A stretch of 64,000 nucleotides of DNA from NCBI GenBank assembly GCA_903813345.2, contig CAIIXF020000003.1, positions 30,583,248 to 30,647,247 on the forward strand. The letters run 5' to 3'. The translations under genes were made by a program, and so were the position numbers. Positions 12,600-37,681 of this stretch are shown piece by piece. The notes under the pieces are model-generated. The model worked only from the letters and a program-made list of their open reading frames with translations, was not told the DNA's origin and did not search any database. The stretch comes from Owenia fusiformis. Taxonomy: Eukaryota; Annelida; Polychaeta; Sabellida; Oweniidae. Numbering within the stretch: position 1 is the first letter of the stretch; each line of letters opens with the position of its first letter.

Positions 12600-12732
12600 C
12601 TTTTTTTTCTTTCAGTTTCTGACCGGAAGCAGTCTTCTGAAAATGTTGCATGATGGGAATATGTCAGCGCCCGTGTTAGGGAAAAAGATCGCTAAAATTT
12701 CTGCAATTTTTACCAAGAAAATGACCTCTCCG
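12600..12732 (+). promoter_or_regulatory. PRMT7 5' end: possible core promoter with ETS site
   Basis: A pyrimidine-rich run (tttttctttcag, 12603-12615) is followed by ttctgaccggaagcag (12616-12632), an ETS-type CCGGAAG. This could be a TATA-less initiator, or an acceptor for a 5' untranslated exon. Which one cannot be told from sequence. Confidence 0.3.
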
Positions 12733-27416
<14,684 letters not shown>

Positions 27417-27641
27417 CAGATAAATTGTTGAAAAGCTGAATAGACAATACAGCAATCTCAGCCTCCATTCAGAAAATGCCATTCATGATGTAAGCTCTAC
27501 AGTGCTTCCCCTCTCAAGGTTTTTTCTGGGAAAAGTTTGACCTACTTTTTTGAAAAATCTGCTTTTTGGTAAAATCATGGTTAACTTAAAAATAGTGCTT
27601 GTCATTCCTGTATCGCCATAGCATTGAAACAATTTTCATGA

Positions 27642-27647
27642 AATAAA
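27642..27647 (+). terminator. PRMT7 poly(A) signal
   Basis: AATAAA 226 bp after the PRMT7 stop codon. A minus-strand AATAAA (27690-27685) faces it 40 bp away and could serve the secreted-peptide gene at 28191-29001. Confidence 0.6.
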
Positions 27648-28190
27648 ATATGTCAGTATAAAACTTAAATTTTACTTCTTTGCATTTATTAAAGTAATTA
27701 ATAATACAATATAATATACTAATACATGGCTATACTGTAGAACTGTAGAAAGTGCTAAATGCAAGACCAGTTCTTCTTCCATGTCCATTTTCATGACAAT
27801 TCCATATCATCCAAGTAATCTGAAAACATATTTATAATGTGTGTTCAACGTTCTAACGGATTCATTAATATATATATATTTTTTTTTAATCATTTATTTC
27901 ATAAATTAGTTCATGGTAAATTATACATGTTATACAGCCTAGGTATAATATTTAATAAGCTGAACTAAAACTTAATTGATTTAAAGGTTCAAATGTTCCA
28001 ATATTCAAAACCGATTACTGAAAACTGTTATTGCTTGAAAAATGCTTTGATGGGAAAATACATACATTGTCTTTGCTTCATTGTTTCATAAAACAAAAAA
28101 TTACAATGAGAGTATTCCCCATATGATTCATGGGTATTTTCTTGAAGTTAAATCTTTCTGTTATCTTACCGCTATGGATCAGTCTACATT

Positions 28191-29001
28191 CTACAAGACA
28201 GCTCCGCAACCACATGAGTCACAAAGACACTTTATGATTGGTCGTTGGTTCTGGTCCGTGTATTCTGGACCCTCACATACCAGATCTGGGCACCCACTGC
28301 ACTCCAAACTGCACAGCTTTGCGTCTCTGTACTTAGTCCTTGAGAAATATACAAAATGTACACTGAATAAGACTATATCTTTCTCTTCTGATTTTATAGT
28401 AACGTCTGTAGAGTTGTTTTTGAGTCATCAATGTAACCATTTTATCTTCGAAATACTGTGTACTATTCAACCCACTTTTAGTGAAATAAACAGGGGGTCA
28501 TCAACAGAAATTCCTGAGGAATTTCTAAGCCAGTCGTCCCAAATTAATAGGGCAAGATTGAGGCAAAGGGAAACCAAAAGGTAGAAAGAGAAGAATCAAA
28601 GAAAAAGGAAAATTCAATCAAATCTTAAGTTAAGAATTCATAAGCCAGTCATCACAAATTAAGTCAACAGGTATAGATTGATATATACCACCGATGTCAT
28701 TTCCAAAGTTTTATTTGACTTTTTATGTAAATGAATGGTTCTTGAAGCTGCCCCTTTAACGTAATACCATCTTTTACCAGACCACCATCATTGAAGAAAT
28801 CTTGCGTGAAATACAAGATAGTAAAATGTAGAGACTCATTTATTCACTCTTAAAATATCATTACCAAAATACAATTTTATTAGCACAAAAATGAAAAGTA
28901 AAACATACTAACTTTAACTTCCTTAATGGTTCACTGCGCGCATCTATCTGTGACAACAAACACAATGCCACCAACGCTAAGCATAGACACCGTGTATACA
29001 T
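28191..29001 (-). CDS. Predicted secreted cysteine-rich peptide (gene D)
   Basis: Two exons: 29001-28909 (31 codons) and 28331-28191 (46 codons plus TAG), joined in phase 0. The first exon encodes a strong signal peptide (MYTRCLCLALVALCLLSQ, then IDARSEPL). The second is cysteine-dense: KLCSLECSGCPDLVC, a polar spacer, then KCLCDSCGCG at the C-terminus, eight cysteines in 46 residues. A TATA box stands 40 bp upstream of the ATG. I recognise no family; secreted defence, signalling or structural roles are all possible. The word DARS after the signal also occurs in gene A, hinting at relationship, but the cysteine spacing differs. The acceptor choice (phase-0 'ctaag') is my inference, and a further exon in the 577-bp intron cannot be excluded. 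Confidence 0.6.
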
Positions 29002-29040
29002 CTTTACCTAGATTTGACATTATTTATATGTTTAACAGTG

Positions 29041-29048
29041 TATTTATA
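29041..29048 (-). promoter_or_regulatory. TATA box of the secreted peptide gene D
   Basis: TATAAATA on the minus strand, 40-47 bp upstream of the ATG at 29001. With usual spacing, transcription would start near 29015, giving a short leader. This supports an independent, possibly tissue-specific gene. Confidence 0.55.
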
Positions 29049-29186
29049 GGGGTTATGTATTAGGAGGTTTTGGATATGGTTATATCCTAAAAAAACAGAT
29101 ACCTTGCCGAGGACCTTTAACATATTGAATATCTTCTATGAATGTTCATCTCTCTTGTAGTAATGCACTATTAACAAAGTTGTTTA

Positions 29187-29320
29187 TTTTCTTTCTCAGA
29201 GATATTTATTTTTCTTTTGACGTTTCGTAGGATGTCCATCCTTCTTCTTCAGAAATAAAATTATATTTGAATCAAACTCATTGTTATGTAATAATTAATT
29301 ATTTCAATTTGATTCAAATA
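29187..29320. repeat. Dispersed repeat with 'gacgtttcgtaggat' motif (copy 1)
   Basis: Shares ttttctttctcagagatatt, gacgtttcgtaggat, atcct…cttcttcagaaataaa and atttgaatcaaact with 38324-38460 at high identity. Paired 'cgtttcg' and 'cttcttcag' words are common in retroelement tails, but the family is not identified. Confidence 0.65.
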
Positions 29321-29472
29321 TTGAATATCGTTCCGATTGTAGTTTGAATATTGATCTGGAGAAGCCATCCGTCTATCCGTCCGTCCAAGCGATAACATTT
29401 ATCACAGAACTCTCTTATAATGTAACTGTCCAAAGTATTATAAGAGAGAACTGTCTAAAATACTATATTATT

Positions 29473-29639
29473 GAATGATTTGAAGTGCAACACAGGATAT
29501 ATTCGTTTTTGGTACGATCCTAACTTACGATTCCGAGAAATCCATTGTCTATTTTATGACGAACAATGACTTGCGACCAAATCGTAAGTTACGACGGTTC
29601 CAAAAACGGACCCCTGTATCGCACTTCAAATCATTCTAT
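29473..29639. mobile_element. 167-bp palindromic MITE
   Basis: Left arm gaatgatttgaagtgcaac … cgtttttgg … taacttacgatt; right arm aatcgtaagttacgac … ccaaaaacgg … gcacttcaaatcattc. The arms are nearly perfect complements with a loop of about 50 bp. No ORF. Confidence 0.85.
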
Positions 29640-30092
29640 AACGTTTTTATCGTGTGATCCTCTGTAGCAATACATGTTGGTACAGCACAAGAACTGAACA
29701 ATCAGAAGGCTTCGTTTACAGATACTGCCTAATATTTAATACTGTCATGGCCTTTCAACTAGCTAGAAACCCCATGATACTGTCCATCTAACTTTAACAT
29801 AATATCAAAACAATTCTTACCTTATTGGTTGTATCCAGCAAGAAGATAAAATAAAAGATACTGTAGGGTTTTCCATTTATATATCCCCTTAATTGAGAGT
29901 ATAATAGCATATTTTAATTATGTATTCCGGCAGTAAATCAAGGGGGAGATAGTTTTAGAACTCTATAATTGAGAATAAATACTTTATTTTATTAAGATGG
30001 ACATTGTATCAATTATTCCATTGTATATAATATCTATATAAATGTTTGATAAATATTTTTATCAACAGTTCAAATGAAAGAAAATTTATAGG

Positions 30093-30172
30093 TCAATTGT
30101 TGCAATTAATTTAAATGACTTATATTTGTTGTTCAATTGTTGCAATTAATTTAAATGACTTATATTTGTTGT
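30093..30172. repeat. Exact tandem duplication, 40-bp unit
   Basis: tcaattgttgcaattaattt with its following 20 bases occurs twice back to back without mismatch, which indicates a recent slip duplication. Confidence 0.9.
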
Positions 30173-30411
30173 TCAGAATGCAGGTTCTGACAGTATCCAA
30201 TAAACAATTTTGGGATAATTGGAAACTTTTGAGAATTCAATTGTAATTTACTACATCAGTTTGACGTTTTAATGTGTTAATAGCTAAAATGTAGTTTACC
30301 AGATGATTCAGAATGCAATGCTAACGAATTTTGTGGCGTTTTTGAGTAGAGTCAGTGGTATATGGTCACACTAAGAGAGGGAGGGCCGAGGGACATTAAC
30401 AAGAGTTGGTG

Positions 30412-30690
30412 TGTCACACGAGTGTGTAGTCCGGTCACACGAAAGTTCGGTTCTGTCACACGCAAAAATTCTTTCACACAAGGATGTAGTTTTGTCCCAA
30501 GAGAGTCTTATTCTGTCACACAAGAATGGAGTTCTGCCCTCGAGTACCAGGTACAAAAGTTGAGTAGGAGTCAATGGTAACACGTCAATAGTCAGGTGGT
30601 GCTTCTTCAATAATATATCATGGACATGGTTTGTTTGTTTGTTTGTTTGTTTGTTTGTTTGTTTGGTTGGTTGGTTGGTTGGTTGGTAAG
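30412..30690. repeat. Degenerate 'gtcacac' repeats and (GTTT)n/(GGTT)n microsatellite
   Basis: From 30412 to 30535 words such as tctgtcacacaagaa and gtcacacgaaagttc recur every 25-30 bp. (GTTT)n occupies 30629-30664 and (GGTT)n 30665-30687. Confidence 0.85.
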
Positions 30691-30709
30691 TTTTTGTGAG
30701 GCCACGCAA

Positions 30710-31755
30710 TGCGACAGTTAGGTGGTCACTTCAACGGTTCAACTATACCTTCATTGGGAGAAGCCTCTCGGCTCGATGCTATTCTTGTCATTTACATTTA
30801 TGATAACTCTAAAAATATCCCAATATTGCCCAATATTACAAGTAGTGCAGTGAAAAGTCGTGGTGTCTTGTACGCCGTATTTATGCCGTCCTCATTCTCT
30901 TCTCGTCATTGCCATATTTGAATCATGAAATAAACATGATTAGACTTATCTGTATATTGAGAATTTATGATATTTTTGAGAAACAGACCCTTGGGTCAGA
31001 AATTGATATATGGATTATTGCATTTGATATTTAGAAAATGTCTGACATCATTAGAATTGTTAGAACCTGTCTTGTTTAGAAAACAGGCATAGCATGAAAT
31101 GTTATGAGCAAAAACATTGTAAATAGTACCAAAAATTTCCCAAATTACTTTCAAGTGTCTTCAGTCCTTGTTGCATCTTAAGATAATAAGTTGACAATTG
31201 TTCGAATTAGCCTAAATGTTCCAAACATGAAAATGGTAGTTGATTTGTTGATCAGTTTCAAGTCTCATTTATCATTATTGTCTGGGGTCGAAATGTTAAT
31301 GGCATTGTTCTAGACTGGGATCAGTTCTGGGCAACAGCTATCCAAATATAACATTTAACTGATAAACAAAGATAAATTGATTCTTGATATGTGAATTATC
31401 ATGATTGCGAATGTATTTTACAGTTTATAGATTGATTATAATCATATTTTCATAAGGCCAGAATAAGTCAATTCTATGTTTAACATTGTTCAAACGTCGA
31501 TCGACGGGATGAAGTTTAAGTTCAAATGTCAAATAAAGCAAATATGCAAAAATCACGGTTCAAATATACGGGAACATATTGTAAAACACACAGACATTTT
31601 AGATGATTTAAAGTTCAAATAGAAGCAGATCATATTAAAGTGAAACATTATTTTGATTCACTCTGGCCTTTTACGAACACATGGTCAACGTGTACCCAAT
31701 AAATATGTTTTGGATGGAGTTTCGTTTTCAATGATGAAAAGCAGTTTGTCAATAA
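30710..31755. other. Spacer downstream of gene A: nothing recognised
   Basis: AT-rich, short ORFs only. It should contain the 3' untranslated region of gene A (minus strand), but I could not fix a poly(A) signal. Confidence 0.35.
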
Positions 31756-34700
31756 TTAATTAGGGTTTTTGTTCTTCCTGCCGCGCTTCTTTCCCCCTCT
31801 TCCTTTCTTTGGGGCTTTGCCGCCTTCTGCATTTTTCTTTGCCTTTTTAGCTTTCTTAGCTGCCTTTTTAGCTGCAAGTTTAGCCTTTTTGGCAGCTTTG
31901 GCAGCTAGTTTCGCTGCTTCTTCATCCAATTCCTCCACACCCGTATCAAGCGTATTTGAACCAGTATTATCCCCTGTTTCGGACACATCGTTATTTTCTC
32001 CATTTTCCTCTGTCGCTGTCGTAGTTGCCTCGGTAGGTTTGTCTGTCACTGTCTCGGTAGTAGTGGCAATTACTATGTCGGCTTGCTCTCCATCGGCCTG
32101 TTCTCCCTCTGTGCCGTCCTGTTCTCCCTCTGTGCCGGCCTGTTCTCCCTCTGTGGCGGCCTGTTCTCCCTCTGTACCAGCCTGCTCTCCCTCCGTGCCT
32201 GCCTGCTCTTCCTCTTCCGCCTCGTCCTGTCCTTCCGTCTCTTCTTCACTTTCTTTTATATTTCGGCACTCTTTACGTGTGACACATTTTTCTTGCTTGC
32301 AATGTGGGAAGTTTTTAATCACTGCCGATGGCAATCCAAGCCTACTCTACAAGAGAAGAGATTACATCCACCTGATAATCTATCATACAATCATGGGAAA
32401 ACATAAGAAATGAATTTCCATGAATAAGATGTGACGTATGTTCGTGTATGCTTGACATCTTAATTGCACATGAACTGATTAATAATGGAGGTGATCAAGA
32501 GAAGTTGCTCTAAAGACACACAATGATTGATATCACGGGACGAAATTACCCCCCCCCCTCCATCTTAACAACCTAAAAAGGTGTTGACCCTTGCTTTCTT
32601 ATAAAGACTGGGGAAGACTGACTAGACCTCAACGTCAACGCCTTTCACACATTTAGAAGAAAATATAAAATGACTTATTATTGGTACAGTTTACATGCTG
32701 TTTTGTCAAGTTAAAAGTTAATAATGAGTGGGAAAATATTTTAACATATGATATATTCTTAGATGAAGAAAATAATTTCTGATTGTACGAAAGGGAAATA
32801 TACATGGTTAAACTGAGAGTAATCTTACTTCGTCAGGGTTCTCAGGGTTTTCAAACATCAACTTGTTGCACCCACAGCATTGCCTGAACCGAGTATTACA
32901 TTCCGTCTGAGACAGACAACTTTTAGACCTGGCGTCTGCCACTCCATGAAGAATACAGATAATCACTGAAAATATCATAGTAAAAATAATCAATGAGAGA
33001 CAACGTGTTAGACTTGTTATTTTTCAAATCGTGCAGAGTGATAATCACTGAAAATATCATAATAGAAATAAACCAATAAGAGACATCGTTTTAGTTGGCA
33101 TTCGTCAAATCGTGTAGACTAAAGATAATCACTGAAAATATTATAAAAGAAATTACAAATGACTAGTGGAGTCCCAAAACACTAGGCTGACCTTAAATGA
33201 ACAAAAATATTTGTCTACGAAGTAATAGGAGCCAATTGTTACTGATTGGAAAATATATAATCATGCATTTATAGTCCTTCTGAAATACTTTATATGTTAG
33301 TTATTACTGTACAATACTGCTTTACTACATATTTCTATGTAACCTGGATAAGGTTTAAATAGATACATGTATGTTATAGGCTATAGCAATTAAATAGCAC
33401 TTTGTCATATTGAAATCTGTCATTGAGGTGTAAATCTTGACAGCATTAGCGACGATTTAATTTGTTCCAATCGAAAAAGTGTATCATCATCTACAAATTT
33501 ATTGATTGCGTTCATTCATTTAATTAATTGTGGTCACTAAATTGATTAGATTGTTTTGCTATTACTCTTATATCAAACTTTAAAGGCAGTTTCAGAGATA
33601 TACGAGGGGGTGACAATATTACAAGCAAACGTGTATAATTTATCTACCAATAATTCTTCATCATCTTAGATTTATTATTTTTAATTGTCCATGACATCAA
33701 TTAGTAGAGTAAGTAAATTGAAGAAATGTTTAAATTCTTTCAATTGTGGATATAGAAAAATAAACAAAAATGTAAAATAAAATGCTTTCTTTTTCTGAAA
33801 CAAAGTAGGAAGTGCTTTTGGAAGATACATAAGTTACTTTAATGTACATGACGAATGAAGTATTCTGCATTTTTGAGAAGTTGCTTGCTCGACTGCATTT
33901 TATGTATCATAAATGATTCATTGTTATTTCTTATCTAAAGAAAAACTCGTGTTTTGGGGCATTATCATTATCTCGATGGACCCTCCACGAATTATCTATT
34001 GATGCTGACTTTTTCCTAACATTTTATTTTGTCTGGATAATCATTTTCCTTATTATTCGATAATCCGTAGACATTATTGTATTCTGGTGAATGGAGGTAG
34101 ATGCCAATATCGAAACGTCTCAACAAATTTATTCAGAGAAATGAAAATCTCTTAATTGTTTATATCAGTAGTTTGATTGAATCGCCATAAATACCACCTC
34201 TTACCATGGCCAGTTTATATAAATTTTGTGGAAATGTGCTTTTTTCATATTTTGCGATTAGCCTGCATACACGTATTGTTCTTGTCAATATATAAAAAAT
34301 AAAAGTTATACAACACCAAAAAATTCGTTGACGCCGTTGACAACAATAACGAATGTAACCACTGCTACAGTACAGGGTGTGCCAAAATGACCAAATAACG
34401 AATGTAACTACTGCTATAGTACAGGGTGTGCCAAAATGACCAAATAAGACAGTGATATGTGTATTTGTGATATGTATCAAAAAAAAAATATCTTGTCATT
34501 TGTATATGATTTGATGAAAGTTAACTATCAATTTGCCTTCCTTTCACATCTTACAATTAATTAGATTGGTCGTATTGACTCATTTATATTGACGTATGTG
34601 TATTTACTATCAATCATCAAACTTGGTGGCGATAAAAATATATATAAAATGTAGTCCTGGACCCCCTTATCTACTTTAACAACTGTTATCAATAATATAA

Positions 34701-34813
34701 ATAAGGGGGCTGGGTCTTGAAGCACCCTGCATTAGTGTATAATAAAATAATAATATAAATATAAAATATGTATAAAATTCGGTACCTGTTATGCACAGTA
34801 GTGTAATTTTCAT
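31756..34813 (-). CDS. Secreted 8-Cys, acidic-repeat, Lys/Ala-tail protein A
   Basis: Three exons: 34813-34786, 32965-32829 and 32346-31756; 251 residues. The signal peptide begins MKITLLCIT and ends GVADA, encoded across a phase-1 intron. Next comes a cysteine domain: SCLSQTEC, RQCCGC, then, after a phase-0 intron, PHCKQEKCVTRKECRN. The middle is acidic with five heptads of the type EQAGTEG (DNA about 32085-32216), then a Thr-rich stretch. The last ~55 residues are a basic tail of KAAKKAKLAAKK type ending KRGRKNKNPN. Cysteine order and intron phases match B and C. No catalytic motif is seen and no named family recognised. Extracellular location follows from the signal peptide; a structural or polyanion-binding role is inference from the charge layout. 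Confidence 0.83.
32954..33147 (-). repeat. Triplicated 3' splice-site region of gene A exon 2
   Basis: The string gataatcactgaaaatat (plus strand), which contains the complement of the acceptor used by exon 2 (…attttcag/TGATT at 32970-32961), recurs near 33040 and 33124. Adjacent words (agagaca, caaatcgtg) recur too, giving three tandem copies of about 85 bp. Confidence 0.75.
34348..34445. repeat. 49-bp tandem duplication containing 'acagggtgtgcc'
   Basis: aacgaatgtaac…actgct is followed by agtacagggtgtgccaaaat, twice with two mismatches. The unit includes a Tc1/mariner-type end, so it may be a duplicated transposon terminus within gene A intron 1. Confidence 0.85.
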
Positions 34814-37681
34814 ATTCCCTGTTTAACTCTCTTGTGGCTGGTGCTGGGTTGGCGTTGATGTCTTCCTGTTTTATGTAATCTCTATTATTTTCAAAATTCT
34901 CAAATCCTGTAATAATGATAAACTATACAGCGGGAAATTAAGCTAAATATTTCACGAAATATAGGTATCTACCAATTCCAATGTACTTTTTTATAAAAAA
35001 AAGTTATAAGTTTAGAAAATTGTACATGCGTTTTTCTAATCATCAAAAATGTTATTTGTAGTCATGAACTTTGTAAATATTCGCTTGTTTTCCTATGGTT
35101 ACCGTTTTAAAATTAATACTCAACTTTTTCTGCCCTTGCCCCAGACAATCATTTCAATGACATTGAATTTGAAAATTTTGATATTCATCATATTCTTCAA
35201 ACCAATTTGTAATATTTTTGATTTTCTCATCTCAATCAACTTACTTCCGTCCAGCCTGGTTGACGCAGTTCAAATATTTTGTGAACGACAAAATAATATT
35301 GAACAAGAAATTACAAATACACGCACAGTACATAAACAATTAATTATATTTGGTCATTTTATAAAAAGGATGGACACATACTGTTTACTTTTAATCATGC
35401 ACTTATCGGACAGTGACTAATTGATGTATGCCTGAACAGGATAGGACTGTTATTGATATGTATTTGGCCTTTGAATTCTCATATCAAAATACATTTTAAT
35501 ATCATATCAGGTACCATTATTCACCGGGGCATACCATTAAACGTTGATTACAATTATCCGTTTTGAGGACACGTGTTCTAATAATGTTACATGTTAGGTT
35601 CAGCTACACGTTTTTTAGAGAACTTGTACGTGAACATGTTGAATTGTGGTTCTCTTGGGATTGATGTCCGCCTTTATAGTATTCACTTGCCCAAAGGTAT
35701 GAAGGAAATAATTGTAATAGTTTGAAAACCCAACTAAGAAGGGGATAGCAATCCACGGGGGTCATAATATTACAGTTTCAAGTACAAGTTTTCTTTAAAA
35801 CGTGTAGCTGTACATCGTCGCTCATGCTCGAATTGACATAGTTTTCAAAATAACATTGATTTGCTCGATTTCAGTGTGCTCTCAAGTTTGAATTAATTAA
35901 ATTTTTCGATTTTTCGTGTCTGAAAAATGCTTTTGTAACAACATATTTCATTTCCCAGAAATCAGTATTTCAGGACTTTTGTCATTGCTACATTAAGAAA
36001 GTGAACTGATATTCGTGAAGTGCTCAATATTCCAGTTATATGAACGACGATTTAACAACAACACAACCGGCCGAATTGCTGCTGAAATTGTAACTCCATT
36101 TAAAAATACAATCATAATTTCAGCCTCATTTCCTAATATATAACTAGCATTCATTGCAAATGAATAATCAATAAACTACACAATTATCGTTTTACTCATA
36201 CGGAGATGTTTAAAAGTTTTTTAACGAAAATCTCAAAAAAAAATCCATGACGAAACTATAGATTTGAGGATTTATCATGTATGTTTATTTTGACTGTATT
36301 TCTCCAATTCTACAAAAAAGAAAGAAAAGGTTGGTCACATTTTTTACAAATAAAGATACCACAGAAAAGTAAGACGATTTGCAGGGTCTACTCTTGCTTC
36401 ATATGTGGATCAAATTGAATAACCAATGTCATGCCTGTTTCAGTAATACTTTTAGTATAGCTTAACTCTGAGAAAAGAGAAAACTCTGTACCATGGATTA
36501 CATGGATGCTTCCTGTATGTAGAGGCTTACACGTGTAGAGAGTTGAAACACGTGCTTTGTCGGTTCAGAATATTGTATTCTTTTGTCAGAGGGTATTTCA
36601 CTTCTTTCCATTTCTGAATTGAAAAGAGCAATGGAGCCTTTTTATGAAGGATGTTAACCATACCCATTTGTATTTTACATCCTCCTTAAAGTCCCCGTGT
36701 CAAGTCTGAAAATACGTTTTTATCCTTCATTTACTATTTGTCAGGACTTTCAAAGTTATTTTAGAGATTTTTGAAACAAAACAAAAATTTGAAAAAATTG
36801 TCAGCTTTTCATTTCTGAAATATTGGGTCATCAAACATTCTTCCATACATTTCAAAATATGATATTTTTAACAACAATCCAAAGATTGGACAAAGGACAC
36901 ACCATTTCAATAATAAAAAAGCCATATTCAATGTGCCAATTCAATGTTTTAGCATTTAAAAAATATTCATCAGTGATGTTATTATGAGTCACAGGTGGCA
37001 AAAACGTTTTGAAAAAATTGAAATATTTTTCTATATTAATCTTTTCTCAATAGGCTAAACTTCAAAAATAAACCAACGTTGATTGTCTAACCAGGCTAAA
37101 AGGAAGAATATATCATGCTTAAGATATTATTGTACCATTGGTTTCTATGAGAACTAAAATTTTGAAATGCATTTTTCTCTAAACCATTTTCATGCATTGA
37201 TGAGTTTATTTCTCGCTTATTTATGGACCGATTTTCTTAATTTCGACAAAAACATGTGAGGATAAATGCCATGCATTGGTATGAATTATCGCTTATTAAA
37301 AGATACGTGTGACCTCTGAAAGTTAGTTTTAAATAAATTCACGATTTGTTGAACAAAAAGTCCTTCAAAAACCACTTTTTGGAATTAAAAAAAAGTTTCA
37401 CATAACACCTTGATAACATCGGGTAAGACTACAATATAAACCAAAGTGGTTTAAACTTTATATGGGGGCTTTCAGTTTTGTAGCCCTGTGTTCGGAGGAT
37501 TGAAGTTTCATTCGTATTTGATAACAAACCGTATCAGTAATAACAATATAGTTATGCAATTTACCAATAATACGTGAGGAAAAGGTTGATCTATCGATTA
37601 ACGTATTATTTGATTAAGTTTAACGATAATTTATTAATGATACCGATCCCAATTGCATCGTTTAGAGTATCAGGTTTCACT
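34814..37681. other. Divergent intergenic region between genes A and B
   Basis: 2.9 kb between the start codons of A (minus) and B (plus), so a possible shared regulatory region. Short palindromic element at 35601-35813. A 123-codon ORF at 35049-35420 is hydrophobic, AT-rich and lacks recognisable domains. At 37481-37502 gccctgtgttcggaggat matches an end of the CATCCTC MITE family. I see no clear TATA box for either gene. Confidence 0.4.
35601..35813. mobile_element. Small inverted-repeat element
   Basis: cagctacacgttttttagag with aacttgtac at 35601-35629 is complementary to gtacaagttttctttaaaac with gtgtagctg at 35782-35813, with minor mismatches. About 210 bp in all. Confidence 0.6.

Noticed and set aside
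28081-28584. 167-codon plus-strand ORF
   Set aside because: No recognisable domain; it runs antisense over the better-supported cysteine-rich exon of gene D.
30371-30709. 112-codon minus-strand ORF
   Set aside because: Composed of a (GTTT)n microsatellite and degenerate gtcacac repeats.
31769-32413. Plus-strand ORF of 214 codons rich in Ala, Phe and Ser
   Set aside because: Exact antisense of gene A exon 3, with composition explained by complementing Lys/Ala and Glu codons.
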